A DNA stretch of 64,000 nucleotides, taken from the NCBI RefSeq assembly GCF_029537235.1, contig NZ_CP120639.1:930001-994000 (forward strand), in the 5' to 3' direction. Made by a program: the position numbers and the translations under genes. This DNA is from Rhizobium sp. 32-5/1 (GTDB taxonomy: Bacteria; Pseudomonadota; Alphaproteobacteria; Rhizobiales; Rhizobiaceae). The notes beneath the pieces were generated by a model. The model worked only from the letters and a program-made list of their open reading frames with translations, did no database searches and was not told the origin of the DNA. Shown one piece after another: positions 8,550 through 18,749 of the stretch (positions are counted from its first letter, which is position 1; every line of letters begins with the position of its first letter).

Positions 8550-9482
8550 ATGTCTGCCTCGCGCAACCTGGCGAAATTTCTCGTCCTTTGTCTTGTCTGG
8601 GGGCTGACATGGATCGCCGTCAAAGTCGGAGTAAATGCCGTGCCGCCCATCCTATTTGCGGCGACGCGTTTCATGGCCGCCGGTGTGGTGCTCGTTGGAT
8701 ACAGCGTCCTCAGAGGGGGCCTCGTAGTTCCGCAAGGTGGAAATATGGTGCGGCTGCTGGTCGTAAGCTTGTTGATGATCACCCTTTGTTACGGCCCGCT
8801 GTTCTGGGGAATGAAATTTGTCCCTTCCGGGACGGCCGCCGTTCTGGAGATGTCCCTAACGCCGCTGGCCTTGCTGGCCTTCGGAATTGCGCTGGGCGAG
8901 GAGAGGTGGAGCTTGGTTCGCTTCTGCGCCATGGCGATTGGCGTCGTGGGGCTAACAGTTCTCTTCGCGCCAGAGATCATCGGCTCGGAGATCGGTTCTA
9001 CGACAGTGTTCGGCCTGATTGCTGTGGCCTGGGCAGCGATCTCGTCAGCGTGGGGATCGGTTCTCGCGCGTCCCCTGATCGCGGACTACGGCAGCAAGTT
9101 CCTGTCCGGTTCGACGACGCTGATAGGCGGCAGCGGTCTTTTTGTGCTCTCGCTGATGATGGAGCCTGATACATTCGGGCCTATGGCGTCGCTGTGGAGT
9201 TGGCATGCCATTGCTGGGTGGCTGTTTCTTGTCATCTTCGGCTCGTTGATCGGATATAGCATCTACATGCAGCTATTACGCGACATCGGCCCTGCAAAAG
9301 CAGGCAGTTTCGCGTTTGTCTCGCCAGCAATAGCCGTTGCGGTCGGGGCTTTGCTGGCGGGGGAGGCCGTAACTCCCCTTGGTATCACGGGAATGATTTT
9401 GATGTTTCTCGCGGCGGGCGGCTGCTTGTTTGCCGACAAGCTCACCGTCCTTCTTTTGCCACCTGTGAAAGCAAAGGTGTAA
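8550..9482 (+). CDS. DMT-superfamily (EamA) transporter
   Basis: Inner-membrane exporter of about 310 residues with ten predicted hydrophobic helices in two EamA repeats (about 8-140 and 155-295). The first repeat has LVWGLTWIAVKVG, the W-G-x-x-[FW] start seen in RhaT/EamA carriers, and the second has GSLIGYSIYMQLLRDIGPAKAG. AGGA lies 9 bases before the ATG at 8550; the long open frame upstream of it is not coding. Substrate is probably an amino acid or drug-like metabolite. Divergent from the CGNR regulator and followed 22 bases later by a DUF72 gene. Confidence 0.85.
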   Translation: MSASRNLAKFLVLCLVWGLTWIAVKVGVNAVPPILFAATRFMAAGVVLVGYSVLRGGLVVPQGGNMVRLLVVSLLMITLCYGPLFWGMKFVPSGTAAVLEMSLTPLALLAFGIALGEERWSLVRFCAMAIGVVGLTVLFAPEIIGSEIGSTTVFGLIAVAWAAISSAWGSVLARPLIADYGSKFLSGSTTLIGGSGLFVLSLMMEPDTFGPMASLWSWHAIAGWLFLVIFGSLIGYSIYMQLLRDIGPAKAGSFAFVSPAIAVAVGALLAGEAVTPLGITGMILMFLAAGGCLFADKLTVLLLPPVKAKV

Positions 9483-9504
9483 TTACAAACAGAGGAGAAG
9501 ACGA

Positions 9505-10197
9505 TTGCCGATTATTGCCACAGCTGGCTGGTCTATCCCGAAGAAGGAAGCGAACCGGTTTGCGCCTGACGGAAGCGGCCTGACCCGATATGCATCTGTA
9601 TTCGACGGGGTCGAGGTCAACTCAACCTTCTACCGCCGACACAAGATGTCGACATTCGCGCGGTGGGCTGATTCCGTCCCGGACAGCTTCCGGTTTGCGG
9701 TCAAAATTCCCAAGGAGATTACCCACTCCCGCGAGATGAAGGACATCATTGAACCATTTAACACCTTTCTTGAAGATATTGCGCCCCTAGGAGCAAAGCG
9801 CGGTCCGCTTCTTTGCCAGCTACCCCCGTCACTGGCATTCAATGCCGACCAATTCGGCGGTGCATTTAAGGCAATGCGGCATGCCGATGACGGGCCTATC
9901 GTCATCGAAGTTCGCCATAAAAGCTGGGCATCGAAGGCGGCACTGGATCTGCTCAAGGATTACGCGATCGAACGGGTGCTTGCCGATCCTGCACCGGTAT
10001 GGCCGGCGGAGGATTTCGACACACTGCCGAAATACGTCCGTCTGCACGGTAAGCCCAAGATCTACTACTCGAACTACACCGACGACGAGATCAGGTCGTT
10101 CTTAGACATTTCGGCGAGGGATGGCTGGTGTGTATTTGACAATACCGCCTCGGGCGCCGCCATCGAAAACGCTCTGACCATGCTCGAAAAATGCTGA
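9505..10197 (+). CDS. DUF72 family protein (YecE-like)
   Basis: 230 residues, a TIM-barrel-like DUF72 protein. Typical features are an early ATAGW, VEVNSTFYRRHKMSTFARWA (the NSTFY motif), FAVKIPKEITH, LLCQLPPSL, IEVRHKSW, YVRLHGK and VFDNTASGAAIENAL. TTG at 9505 is the start, with GAGGAG 8 bases before it. Function of the family is unproven. It probably forms an operon with the exporter. The frame is intact. Confidence 0.85.
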   Translation: MPIIATAGWSIPKKEANRFAPDGSGLTRYASVFDGVEVNSTFYRRHKMSTFARWADSVPDSFRFAVKIPKEITHSREMKDIIEPFNTFLEDIAPLGAKRGPLLCQLPPSLAFNADQFGGAFKAMRHADDGPIVIEVRHKSWASKAALDLLKDYAIERVLADPAPVWPAEDFDTLPKYVRLHGKPKIYYSNYTDDEIRSFLDISARDGWCVFDNTASGAAIENALTMLEKC

Positions 10198-10225
10198 GCG
10201 TCTTAGAGTCGGAGTCGAAAAGCCT

Positions 10226-10375
10226 TCAACGATATCGATACCTTGCGAGCCGTCTGGCTATCAGGCGAGTGGGGGCGATCATGATACATGCCTCGGCTGA
10301 TGCGATGGAGCGCTCGACGTCCTTGGCCAATCTTCGGCATCTACCGAGCCACGCTGTGGCGCGGCGATCAGGATG
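10226..10375 (-). pseudogene. IS5-family transposase C-terminal remnant
   Basis: The minus strand reads WLGRCRRLAKDVERSIASAE then a few residues resembling MIAHIRLLTRRLARYRYR-stop, the characteristic end of an IS5-group transposase. The rest of the element is missing; the remnant borders the IS66 remnant. Confidence 0.55.
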
Positions 10376-10429
10376 AGACGCGAGCGACAATCTAGATGAG
10401 ATTCTTATGTCGCGGTCTGGATGAAGGTA

Positions 10430-10819
10430 TCATGTTGATTGTCGCTGGCAAGAGCTTCGTCGTGGTCTGATCCGTTCTTCGGTTGGAAGACCATCGGGCA
10501 AAGGCTTGCGCTTCGGCTTCTCGGACGCGTCGTCCAATTCCGGCAGAGGCGCTTTTCCGGAGCGCAGTTCAGCCTCGGCACGGGAGGCCTCAATCTCCTC
10601 CAGAATCAGCTCAAATTGTTCGATCTTCCGGTCGACCTTTTCCGAAGAGGCGCCATGTTGCCGATGTCGGAGCAGCTCCAGTTGCGCCCACAGAAGCCCG
10701 ATAATGGAGTCGCGCTTGATGACTTCGGCTTCCTGGCTCTCAAGTTTCGCCGCCTGTTCCGCGACGAGTGCGCGCAAAGCAGATGGCTCGTCCTGACTGT
10801 GCAGCGGCGTTGTTTCCAT
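10430..10819 (-). pseudogene. IS66 TnpC N-terminal fragment
   Basis: The first 110 or so residues match IS66 TnpC: a coiled-coil start (LRALVAEQAAKLESQEAEVI), LLWAQLELLRHRQHGASSEK with the conserved R-H-x-x-G-A-S-S-E-K, then EKPKRKPLPDGLPTEERI. The zinc-binding and DDE domains are missing and the frame ends in unrelated sequence at about 10470. Confidence 0.75.
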
Positions 10820-10891
10820 ACCCGCAAAGGTAGCCGATTTGCCCCTGGAGCGCCAGAATTTTACCCCGGATACCCCTGCAAAATATAGCTT

Positions 10892-11239
10892 TTATCCCGT
10901 TCGACCGGGAGCGGAAGTCCACGCCGGGCGTCGCCAATCGATCCCCTCAACGAGCATCGAAAGCTGCGTCTGCGTCAGGTGCGCCACGCCCTCTTTCGCC
11001 GTCGGCCAGGGAAAGTATCCGCGCTCCAAAATCTTGTAGAACAGGCAGAACCCTTGACCGTCCCACCAAAGAAGCCTGATCCGATCGGCGCGTTTTCCGC
11101 GGAAACCGAAGTTAGCACCGGAACCCGGTGCCTCCTTCACGACCGTCTCTTCCGGCGCCGATAGACCATCAATCCCCTGCCGCATATCGGTCACCCCGCA
11201 GGCCAGATAGACCCGTACATTCCCGGAAGGCCCGATCAT
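10892..11239 (-). CDS. IS66 accessory protein TnpB
   Basis: 115 residues, IS66 Orf2. Conserved blocks are VTDMRQGIDGLSA, GFRGKRADRIRLLWWDGQGF and FPWPTAKEGVAHLTQTQLSM followed by LVEGIDWRRP. Required with TnpA for IS66 transposition in characterised members; molecular role unknown. Its ATG overlaps the corrected stop of tnpA (ATGA). Confidence 0.85.
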   Translation of the reverse strand: MIGPSGNVRVYLACGVTDMRQGIDGLSAPEETVVKEAPGSGANFGFRGKRADRIRLLWWDGQGFCLFYKILERGYFPWPTAKEGVAHLTQTQLSMLVEGIDWRRPAWTSAPGRTG

Positions 11240-11597
11240 GCCGCCTCCACGCAAGGACCAGTGAGGACAGCACCTCAAGATCCATGTCAGCCGGAACCCT
11301 CAAGCACCGACCGTTTCGTAGCGAGATCTCAATGACCGCCGGCGTCGGTGGCGTGTCAAGTACCGGTGTAGCGCTCACCTCCTCGGTGATTTCCACCGGA
11401 AGGAACATCGCCGGTCGCTCGACATAGCTGAATGACTGCCGCCACAAACGGATCTGGGATGGGTAGATATCATGCCGGCGAGCCACATCACCAATGCGAA
11501 CACCAGGTTGATCCGCTTCTGCCAATATCCTCAGTTTCGCCTCGTCCGACCACCGACCTCTACGTTCACTGCCGGACATGATCTCCATGCGAGCCAT
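11236..11597 (-). CDS. IS66 TnpA (Orf1), frameshifted at the end
   Basis: About 120 residues with an IS3/IS66-type HTH: WSDEAKLRILAEADQPGVRI then GDVARRHDIYPSQIRLWRQ. The C-terminus ISLRNGRCLRVPADMDLEVL followed by SSLVLA should end LEAA-stop at 11236. In the given sequence one base is missing near 11250 and the frame reads on into tnpB. Confidence 0.75.
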
Positions 11598-11971
11598 GCA
11601 ATCTCTTCGATCTGGTATTAATGTCAGCGCTAATGCTGGTTCCAATGCCAGAACATCGCCCGATTTGCCCGATCAGCAAAATCCGCTCACCGGACGTGTG
11701 TGGACGCTCCCTCGAATGCAAGCAAAATCTTCACTCAGTCTTGAACATTGGTCGGGTGCTGACGTGTGTCCGGCCTCTCGTTGCGACCTCAATAAGTCGC
11801 GGGCCCATATGGGAGTTCGCGGATCAGGTCCAACACGCTCACGCGCACTCAAGGTGCCGTCCGGCAGAACTGGTTTTCCTAATCCCGTCTCTTGACCGTT
11901 TGTCCATATCCTTCGTTCGACCTGCCTACACTCGCAATGGCGGTGAGAAGTCCTCTCCGCCAGAGCTGATC
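11598..11971. other. No gene seen between IS66 and IS110 remnants
   Basis: 374 bases lie between the IS66 tnpA start and the IS110 stop. Open frames here are short and of unlikely composition. It probably holds the outer ends of the two elements, but I could not define terminal repeats. Confidence 0.4.
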
Positions 11972-12994
11972 TTATGCTGCTAGCCTTTTCTCCTCGTAGC
12001 GACCTCCGTTTGTCATAAGCGCCCAAGCAATCCGCCCCATCCGATTGGCGAGTGCAACGGTGATCAGCATCGGCGGCTTTTTGCCAATCATGCGCGACAA
12101 CCAAGAGCCTTCGACCGCTCCGCGCCTTGATGCCCAGCGAACGACCGCAGCTGCCCCAATTAGCAACAGTCGTCGAAGGTCACGCTGCCCCATCTTGGAG
12201 GTTTTGCCGAGCCGGGCTTTTCCACCAGATCAGTGCTGGCGCGGTGTCAAACCCATCCACTCAGAGAAATCTCGACCTCGCGTGAAAGTCTCTGCAGGCG
12301 GAGCTAAAGCTTCGAGCGCTGTTGCAATGACAGGTCCAATTCCCGGAATGCTCATGAGCCGCTTGGCAACATCATCCTGCCGTGCCCTTCGGCCAATCTC
12401 CTGATCGAGTTCCCGGACTTTATCAATGAGTGCCCGCAATGTTGCAACCAATGCTAAGCAGGGCGCGCGGCCTCCGTCAAGCTTGAGCCATCGTCTTCAA
12501 CTTGACTGATAAGAGTACCGACATGCGCGGGGCCTTGTGGAGCGGTAATTCCGAACTCTGCCATCAGACCACGCAAAGCATTGATAATTTGTGTCTTTTG
12601 CCTCACGAGAAGGTCTCGTACCTTAAATACCGTCGCTGAAGCCTGCTTCTCCTGACTTTTGACTGCCACAAAACGCATCGTTTGGCCGCATCGCCGCCTC
12701 ACAGATGGCTTTTGCATCGGCCGCATCATTCTTCTGACGCTTCACAAAGGGCTTCACGTAAATCGGCGCGATCAGCTTCACCTGGTGCCCGAGCTTGGCA
12801 ATCTCGCGCCCCCAATGGTGGCTTCCGGCACATGCTTCCATCGCAACGATGCAGGGATCGATCTCCGATAGGAAGTCGAGCAATTTCTTACTCGGAATCT
12901 TTCGCCGGAAAAGCACCGAGCCATCAACGCTTGCGGCGTGAACTTGAATTATGCTCTTGGCCAAATCCAGGCCGATTATGCTAACCTTTTCCAT
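11972..12994 (-). pseudogene. IS110-family transposase with several frameshifts
   Basis: DEDD-type site-specific transposase, near full length (about 340 codons). The N-terminal RuvC-like domain has IIGLDLAKSIIQVHAASVDG (first Asp), VAMEACAGSHHWGREI (Glu) and KRQKNDAADAKAICEAA (Asp pair). The C-terminal domain has KRLMSIPGIGPVIATALEAL and FSEWMGLTPRQ, and an Asp/Ser-containing tail MGQRDLRRLLLIGAAAVVRW. At least three one-base shifts (near 12670, 12450 and 12215) separate these parts. Start ATG at 12994. IS110 elements lack normal terminal inverted repeats, and none was found. Confidence 0.8.
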
Positions 12995-13082
12995 GGGCGC
13001 TCTCCCTTCTAATGGTTCCAACACAACCATTCTGGCACAAAGATGCCGTTGAGTGGGAGCGTCCACCCCATGGCTCACCGTG

Positions 13083-13213
13083 AAGGCGGGCGCGTTGGAA
13101 AAGCAAACGTGTGAGGTCTGCGGCATGGAAGCAGTCGATGCCCATCACGACCAATACGACGAGCCTTTAAGGGTACGGTGGTTATGCCGCCAGCACCACA
13201 CCAGGCTTCAGTT
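13083..13213 (+). pseudogene. HNH-like zinc motif fragment
   Basis: The plus strand reads CEVCGMEAVDAHHDQYDEPL followed by RVRWLCRQHHTRL, a C-x2-C ... H-H ... C-x2-HH treble-clef motif common in phage- and plasmid-borne HNH-like proteins. It is cut at both ends: the IS110 leader on the left, a receiver-domain remnant on the right. Confidence 0.5.
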
Positions 13214-13444
13214 TCGTCAGCAGCGAGACCCCGTGGTCAAGCACGCCGTTGTGCACTATGGCGTTTCGGTTGTGTAGCCCGTCGTATAGAGCACGCGCAG
13301 GCCCCGCCGCGTTTCCACGGCTAGCTCTGCGAGCTGTCTGTCCTTCATCTCAGGCATGACGATGTCGGTGAACAGAGGTTCGACGTGGGGCTGCAGCTCG
13401 GGCTTGAGGGATGCCAGATAAGCGATGACGAGCGCAGTATCCAT
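13205..13444 (-). pseudogene. Response-regulator receiver C-terminal fragment
   Basis: The minus strand reads LFTDIVMPEMKDRQLAELA (phospho-acceptor Asp) and RRGLRVLYTTGYT, then after a one-base shift NRNAIVHNGVLDHGVSLLTK (the conserved Lys near the receiver end). The first half of the receiver is missing. It resembles the C-terminal receivers of PAS hybrid kinases such as the one at 13636, suggesting a deleted relative. Confidence 0.6.
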
Positions 13445-13635
13445 TTTCGGTCCTTGGGTCCATGGCCAGGGTTGCGGCCTATTAACTGACCGGCGGGCGT
13501 TCGTTCCGATCATCGCTTGTACCAGTGCCGAGAAATAAGGGCGGTCTGTGATGTTGGTCGGCTTGAAGTCGCTTGAAGTGACATTTGACTATGTCGATGC
13601 TAGATCAATTCGAATGACATGCCGGAGCAATCTCC

Positions 13636-16015
13636 TTGACTGACGACGACGCAAAGGCGGGCGAACTGCAATGGGAAAACGCACGGCTGAAAGCGGCGCT
13701 CGCTGCGGTCGGGGAGTTCTCTGGACGAATGACGGCAGCGGCCGCATGGTCGAGTCACAGCCAGGCTGGGAAAAGCTGACCGGGCAGAAACCGGAAGAAT
13801 TGGAAGGCTTTGGCTGGACAGCCGCCATCCATCCCGATGACGTCCAACCGACAATCGCCGCTTGGAACGATGCGGTGACAAGCTCGACGCCTTTCGTGTT
13901 CGAACATCGCGTTCGACGCGCCGACGGAGAATGGCGTCGCTTTTCCGTTCGCGCGCTGCCAACGATCGACGAGGATCGTAGCGTGGTCGAATGGGTGGGC
14001 GTCCATACCGACGTGACCGAACAACGTGACGTCGCCAAAGCCTTGGCTGAAAGCGAGGACAATTACCGCAACGCTGTCGAACTCAACCCGCAGACAACAT
14101 GGACCGCGCGGCCGGACGGTCAGCTTGACCGCGTAGCTGAACGCTGGCGGGAATGGACTGGCGGCAGCGGCCTCGGCTCGTCATGGGGAGAAGCGATGCA
14201 CCCGGATGACCTGGAGCGTTCGGTCGAAGTCTGGACGCGTTCGGTGACCACGGGTGAGCCATATGACATTGAGCACCGTGCCCGAATGGTGTGCGGCGAA
14301 TATCACTGGATGCATTCGCGCGCCTATCCCCGACGCGACGAGCAGGGCCGCATTGTCAAATGGTATGGCTCGACCGAGGACATCGAAGAACGCAAGCGCG
14401 CTGAAGAAAAGCTGCGCGCCAGCGAGGAACAGTTCCGTGGGTTTGCGCAGGCCGTTCCGAACCAGATTTGGACGGCAACACCGGACGGATATCTCGACTG
14501 GTTCAACGACCGCGTCTACGACTACATGGGCGTCGACCCAGGATCGCTCGATGGTACGGAAGCATGGGCGGTGAATGTTCATCCGGACGATCAGACAACA
14601 GCCGCCAACGCTTGGCTGCGTTCGCTTCAGACGGGCGAGGTCTACGAAACCGAATTTCGAATCCGTAGCGCAGCCGGCGCGTACCGATGGTTCCTCGTAC
14701 GCGCCGTTGCTGTGAAATCGGGCGACGGCAGGATAGCCCGATGGATCGGCACGAATACCGACATCGAAGACAGCAAACGCCAGACGGAAGAACTTGCGCG
14801 CTTCGCCGCCACGCTTGAAGAGCAGGTGCTGATGCGCACCGGAGAGCTGATGGCTGCGGAGGAGGCTCTGCGTCAGTCACAGAAAATGGAGGCGGTCGGT
14901 CAACTCACTGGCGGACTGGCGCATGATTTCAACAATCTGCTGGCGGGTATTTCGGGTAGTCTTGAACTTATCCAGCGTCGCACGGCAAAAGGGCAGTTCG
15001 ACGGTCTTGAGCGGTATGTCGCCGCAGGTCAGGAAGCGGCTGCTGCGCCGCAGCGCTGACACATAGACTTTTGGCGTTCTCCCGTCGTCAGACGCTCGAT
15101 CCAAGGCCGACAGACATCGATCGTCTGATCGAGGGCATGGCGGAGATCGTCAAGAACACCATTGGTCCGTCAATTGCTCTGGAGATCGATGCGGTCGATA
15201 CCCCTTGGCCGGTCCTCGTCGATCCTAACCAGCTCGAAAACGCGCTCCTCAATCTCTGCATCAATGCACGGGATGCACTCCCGGATGGTGGTTCGATATT
15301 CGTGCGGACCCGCAACTTGGCTCTCAGTCGACGCGACGTCTCCGGCCTCGACATCGCGCCGGGAGATTACCTTGCTGTCTCGATCGAGGACGATGGGGTC
15401 GGGATGTCGCCCGAGACGGTCGCAAGGGCCTTCGAACCATTCTTCACGACGAAGCCGACCGGGCTCGGAACCGGGCTCGGTTTGTCCATGATCTACGGGT
15501 TCGCCCGTCAGTCTGGTGGGGGTGTAAGAATTTCATCGAAAGACGGCGAGGGCACGAATGTGACACTCTACCTTCCACGTCACGAGGTCGCCGAAGCGCC
15601 CGAAGTGGTCGAGGAACAGACGATGGAAGGGATGTTTCCGCCGAGCGGCCACACGATCCTCGTGATTGATGATGAAGCTTTGATAAGAATGCTTGTCGTC
15701 GACACCCTCCAGGAGCTTGGGTACGAAACACTTGAAGCCGGGGATGGCCCCCAGGGGATGAGACTGCTGCGCTCACATGCACGCATCGATCTGTTGGTAA
15801 CGGACGTCGGCTTGCCGAACGGCATGAATGGTCGGCAAGTCGCCGATGCGGCTAGAGAACTGCGTCCGGGCTTGAAGGTTATGTTCATGACGGGCTATGC
15901 CGAGAACGCCGTTCTCGATCGTGGCCATTTGGACGCCGACATGCAAATCATGACGAAGCCGTTCCAGATGGACGATTTCATCCAACGTATCCGGGACATG
16001 GTAGGGCAGGTCTGA
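13636..16015 (+). CDS. Hybrid sensor histidine kinase, three PAS domains plus receiver; two frameshifts
   Basis: Soluble hybrid kinase of about 790 residues. TTG at 13636 (GGAG upstream) starts LTDDDAKAGELQWENARLKA. A one-base loss near 13717 moves to the frame of three PAS/PAC units (VLWTNDGSGRMVESQPGWEK; TWTARPDGQLDRVAERW; IWTATPDGYLDWFNDRVYDY). HisKA follows with His in VGQLTGGLAHDFNNLL. A missing G near 15047 breaks it before THRLLAFSRRQ. Then come the ATPase (NLCINARDALPDGG, EDDGVGM, GTGLGLSM) and a C-terminal receiver (VIDDEALIRML, LLVTDVGLPNGMNG, IMTKPF). Signal unknown. It converges with the binding protein gene at 16040. Confidence 0.85.
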
Positions 16016-16039
16016 GCATAGCAAATCCTGAATTCCCGA

Positions 16040-17162
16040 TCATTGATGCGACGACCAGGGAAATTCAAAAACTGGTCGCGTGTTTCAAAACAGATATTCC
16101 CGTACATGCGCAAGTACTCGTCCCTCCTGGACGCTTCAAGAAAGATGGCTTCTGGGTTCTTAAGGTCGCGTTCATACGCCGCGATATTATCCGCATCCAG
16201 AAGTTTGGGCAAAATGTCCATGGCTTGGGGAACGCTTCTGCCTTCAAGCCAATCAGCTGCGAACGACCCAAGCGCGTAGCCAAAGATCGGTGAAGCCAAG
16301 CTCACACTCGCCTTGTAAGGGCTTTGCGCATCCTTTAATTCTTCAACCGCATCAGGCTCCCCGTCGATGCCTCCGAGGAATTGTGCGGGAGAGGCCTTCC
16401 CTGCCTCCCTCAGTGCCTTCAACGCTCCAATCACCACTGTATCAGCTCCCAACACGACATCGACCTTGGGGTGGGCCAGCAGGATGAGCTTCATCATCTC
16501 GTACCCTCCCTCGACGTTGACAGGGCTGGGGAAATATCCGCGACGATGCGCACATCGGGTAATCTCCCTAAAACGTCGCGCATGGCCTTGAACCGGGGTG
16601 CGAGAAACTGAAGGCTGTCGTGGGTCAGAAGAACGACGTTGGCCCGGCCATCCAGCTTCTCAATGATGAATTCGGATGCAGCCTGAGCGAGGCGCTCTCC
16701 GGTCAGATACTGCGGAGCGTTGAGGATGGTTACGGCCGGAGGTGGAACCACCGTTCCGACATAGGTGCCTTTTGCGATCGCAGCCAGAAGGGACGGTGCG
16801 AGGGCGAGCGCATCGATGGGGGCTGCAACGAGAGCGCCCGCGTTGTTCGCCACCGCGGCATCGGCTGCCGCCACCATTTTCGAAGAAGCGTCCTCAGCGA
16901 GCTCATCGGTGAATTTCAGGCCCCGGCGTTCAGCCGCCTGCGCCAAACCGAATTTGACCCCTTCCATGAACTGGCGGTCATTGTCCTGCAGAAACACGAG
17001 GCTTCGATCTAAGCCAACGGGAGGCTTGCAGGTGGCAGCCTTGCTGTCGAAGGCAGGCAGCTTGAGCGGCGTAGTGATGCCTTCCGCCTTAACCGGGTAA
17101 CTGCCAAAAACCGCGTAGAAACTCGCCATAATGAATGCAGAGGTGATAGGTCGTGAAATCAT
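16040..17162 (-). CDS. Periplasmic sugar-type binding protein, frameshifted
   Basis: Exported binding protein of the ribose/LacI-like fold (Peripla_BP_4). It has a signal peptide (MISRPITSAFIMASFYAVFG...), then VFLQDNDRQFMEGVKFGLAQ, VANNAGALVAAPIDALALAP, and after a one-base loss near 16525 VEGGYEMMKLILLAHPKVDV and VLGADTVVIGALKAL with QFLGGIDGEPDAV. The stop is uncertain: the open frame runs to 15895 over the kinase gene, while a further shift would end it at 16040. No ABC permease is present. It sits 60 bases downstream of a CHASE3 kinase, so it is probably a ligand-sensing partner, not a transporter part. Confidence 0.65.
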
Positions 17163-17222
17163 GGCGGCGGCAATCTTTTCAAGAAGAGAATGATGCGTGT
17201 CAGGGACGATAGCGGTCTCGCC

Positions 17223-18581
17223 TCATGAGGGCGCCGTCGGAAAAGAGAGGCTCGCGCTGGTTCCGGGAGAACGCGTCAGATATACGATCGTCGCCCCCAT
17301 GCTCGAAGCCATGGCGTTCACGATGCGCGTTCCAAGCCCGGTCCCCTGCGCGGGGCTGCCTTCGCGCCGACCGATACCATCGTCTTCAACAGTCAATATT
17401 CCGAAACCATTTCCCTGTCGGGCCAATACGACCCTGATCTCCCCGGCTTGATCGGGATAGGCGTACTTCACCGCGTTCATCACCCATTCGGAAACGATGA
17501 CCCCAAGATTGACGCTCGCATCGGTTCTTAGCTTCATCGGTTCGAACTCGTACTTAAAAGAGATCGCGTTGGAAGACGCAGCTGTCATTTTGAACTGATC
17601 GAGTAGTCCTATAAGGTATTCGTCAAGCGCGACTTCCTGCCCGTCCCCGGCCTCATAAAGACGCCTGTGCACCATCGCGATGGCCTGAACGCGGGCTTTC
17701 GTTTCTTCCAAGGCGCTCTTTGCGTGATCGTCGGTCAGCGTGCGGGCTTGCAGCGTTATCAGTGAACTCACCAAGGTAAGGCTATTGGCTACGCGATGGT
17801 TGACTTCGGCGAGCAACACCTCGGCGCGGTCTTTGGCAGCGCGCATCTGATCGGTCGCGACGGCCAGCTCGGCGGTTCGCTCGGTGACCCTCTGCTCCAG
17901 TTTGTCGTTCGATCGAGACAGTTCGCGTTGGGTGTTTTTCAGTTCTCGGGTGTATCTGATGACGATGTAGATCGCTCCACCCGCAAGCGCGAGCATGATA
18001 GCGCCGTTGACGGCCGACACCAGCTGGAGCCATACCGCGTTCCCGGTCTGCTCGTTCACGAGCTCGGCCAGCCGATCATCAGCTGCCAATGTGATTCCCG
18101 TCACGAAGACGTTGATCTCATCCATCTGGAGTTTGCCGCGGTTCGTGCGGATCAGCGAAAGCGCTTTGTCTCCCTCGCGCGCTTTCTTTAGCGCGATGCT
18201 TTCATCCATCTCCGACACCTTGGCTCGGGCGACATCACTTAGCCGCTCTACCGCTGCCGACAGGTCCGAATAGTCGCTCAATGCATCCGGCAGTAACGCC
18301 ACGGCAGCTTTGGCCTTTTGCTTCGCCTGGTCGTACGGCGACAGATAGACCTCATTGTCGGTATAAAGAAAACCGCGCTGGCTGGACTCCGCCGCCTGCA
18401 GGGCCGATCGCAGGTCTACGGCAATCGATTTCGCGTCCCTGGCCTCCAAGACGGCGTCCGACAGGTCTTGGGCGCGGGACGACAGCCACACGGAAGATCC
18501 GATGATGGCAAACAGGGCGGCGATGCCCAGGATGACGAGGGCGAACGTGGAACTGACAAACTGACGCGTGCTAATGGGCAT
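17223..18581 (-). CDS. Membrane sensor histidine kinase, CHASE3 plus HisKA_2
   Basis: About 452 residues. TM1 (FALVILGIAALFAIIGSSVW) and TM2 (AVNGAIMLALAGGAIYIVI, about 195-215) flank a periplasmic CHASE3 domain with SSQRGFLYTDNEVYLSPYD. A coiled coil (LEQRVTERTAELAVATDQM) leads to a HisKA_2 box with His in EVNHRVANSLTLVSSLITLQ and an HWE/HisKA_2-type ATPase (SEWVMNAVKYAYP, EDDGIGRREG, GTGLGTRIV). ATG at 18581 (MPISTRQF) fits the signal anchor better than the one at 18605. No receiver; such kinases in alphaproteobacteria often feed PhyR-type or single-domain regulators. Probably cotranscribed with the binding protein. Confidence 0.85.
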   Translation of the reverse strand: MPISTRQFVSSTFALVILGIAALFAIIGSSVWLSSRAQDLSDAVLEARDAKSIAVDLRSALQAAESSQRGFLYTDNEVYLSPYDQAKQKAKAAVALLPDALSDYSDLSAAVERLSDVARAKVSEMDESIALKKAREGDKALSLIRTNRGKLQMDEINVFVTGITLAADDRLAELVNEQTGNAVWLQLVSAVNGAIMLALAGGAIYIVIRYTRELKNTQRELSRSNDKLEQRVTERTAELAVATDQMRAAKDRAEVLLAEVNHRVANSLTLVSSLITLQARTLTDDHAKSALEETKARVQAIAMVHRRLYEAGDGQEVALDEYLIGLLDQFKMTAASSNAISFKYEFEPMKLRTDASVNLGVIVSEWVMNAVKYAYPDQAGEIRVVLARQGNGFGILTVEDDGIGRREGSPAQGTGLGTRIVNAMASSMGATIVYLTRSPGTSASLSFPTAPS

Positions 18582-18749
18582 TATGAACCAATGACAGAAG
18601 ACCAAGACTAATGCGAGTCGTGTGCCTGTATTCCGTCAGCCACCGGCAAACGCGTTACATCACGGCCATTCTGACCGCTTGAACGCGTATACAAGACGAC
18701 ACATAGTCGCCATACCCGTTGAGCGCGACAGGGGTGACCCCAAAACCAA

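Larger units (their letters stand above)
10430..11597 (-). mobile_element. Partial IS66-family element (tnpA-tnpB-truncated tnpC)
   Basis: Three IS66 genes lie in the usual order on the minus strand: tnpA, tnpB (ATGA overlap once a one-base shift is corrected) and the first part of tnpC. The tnpC gene, normally above 500 codons, breaks off after about 120. No terminal repeats are recognised, so the element is cut at its 3' side, next to the IS5 remnant. Confidence 0.75.
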
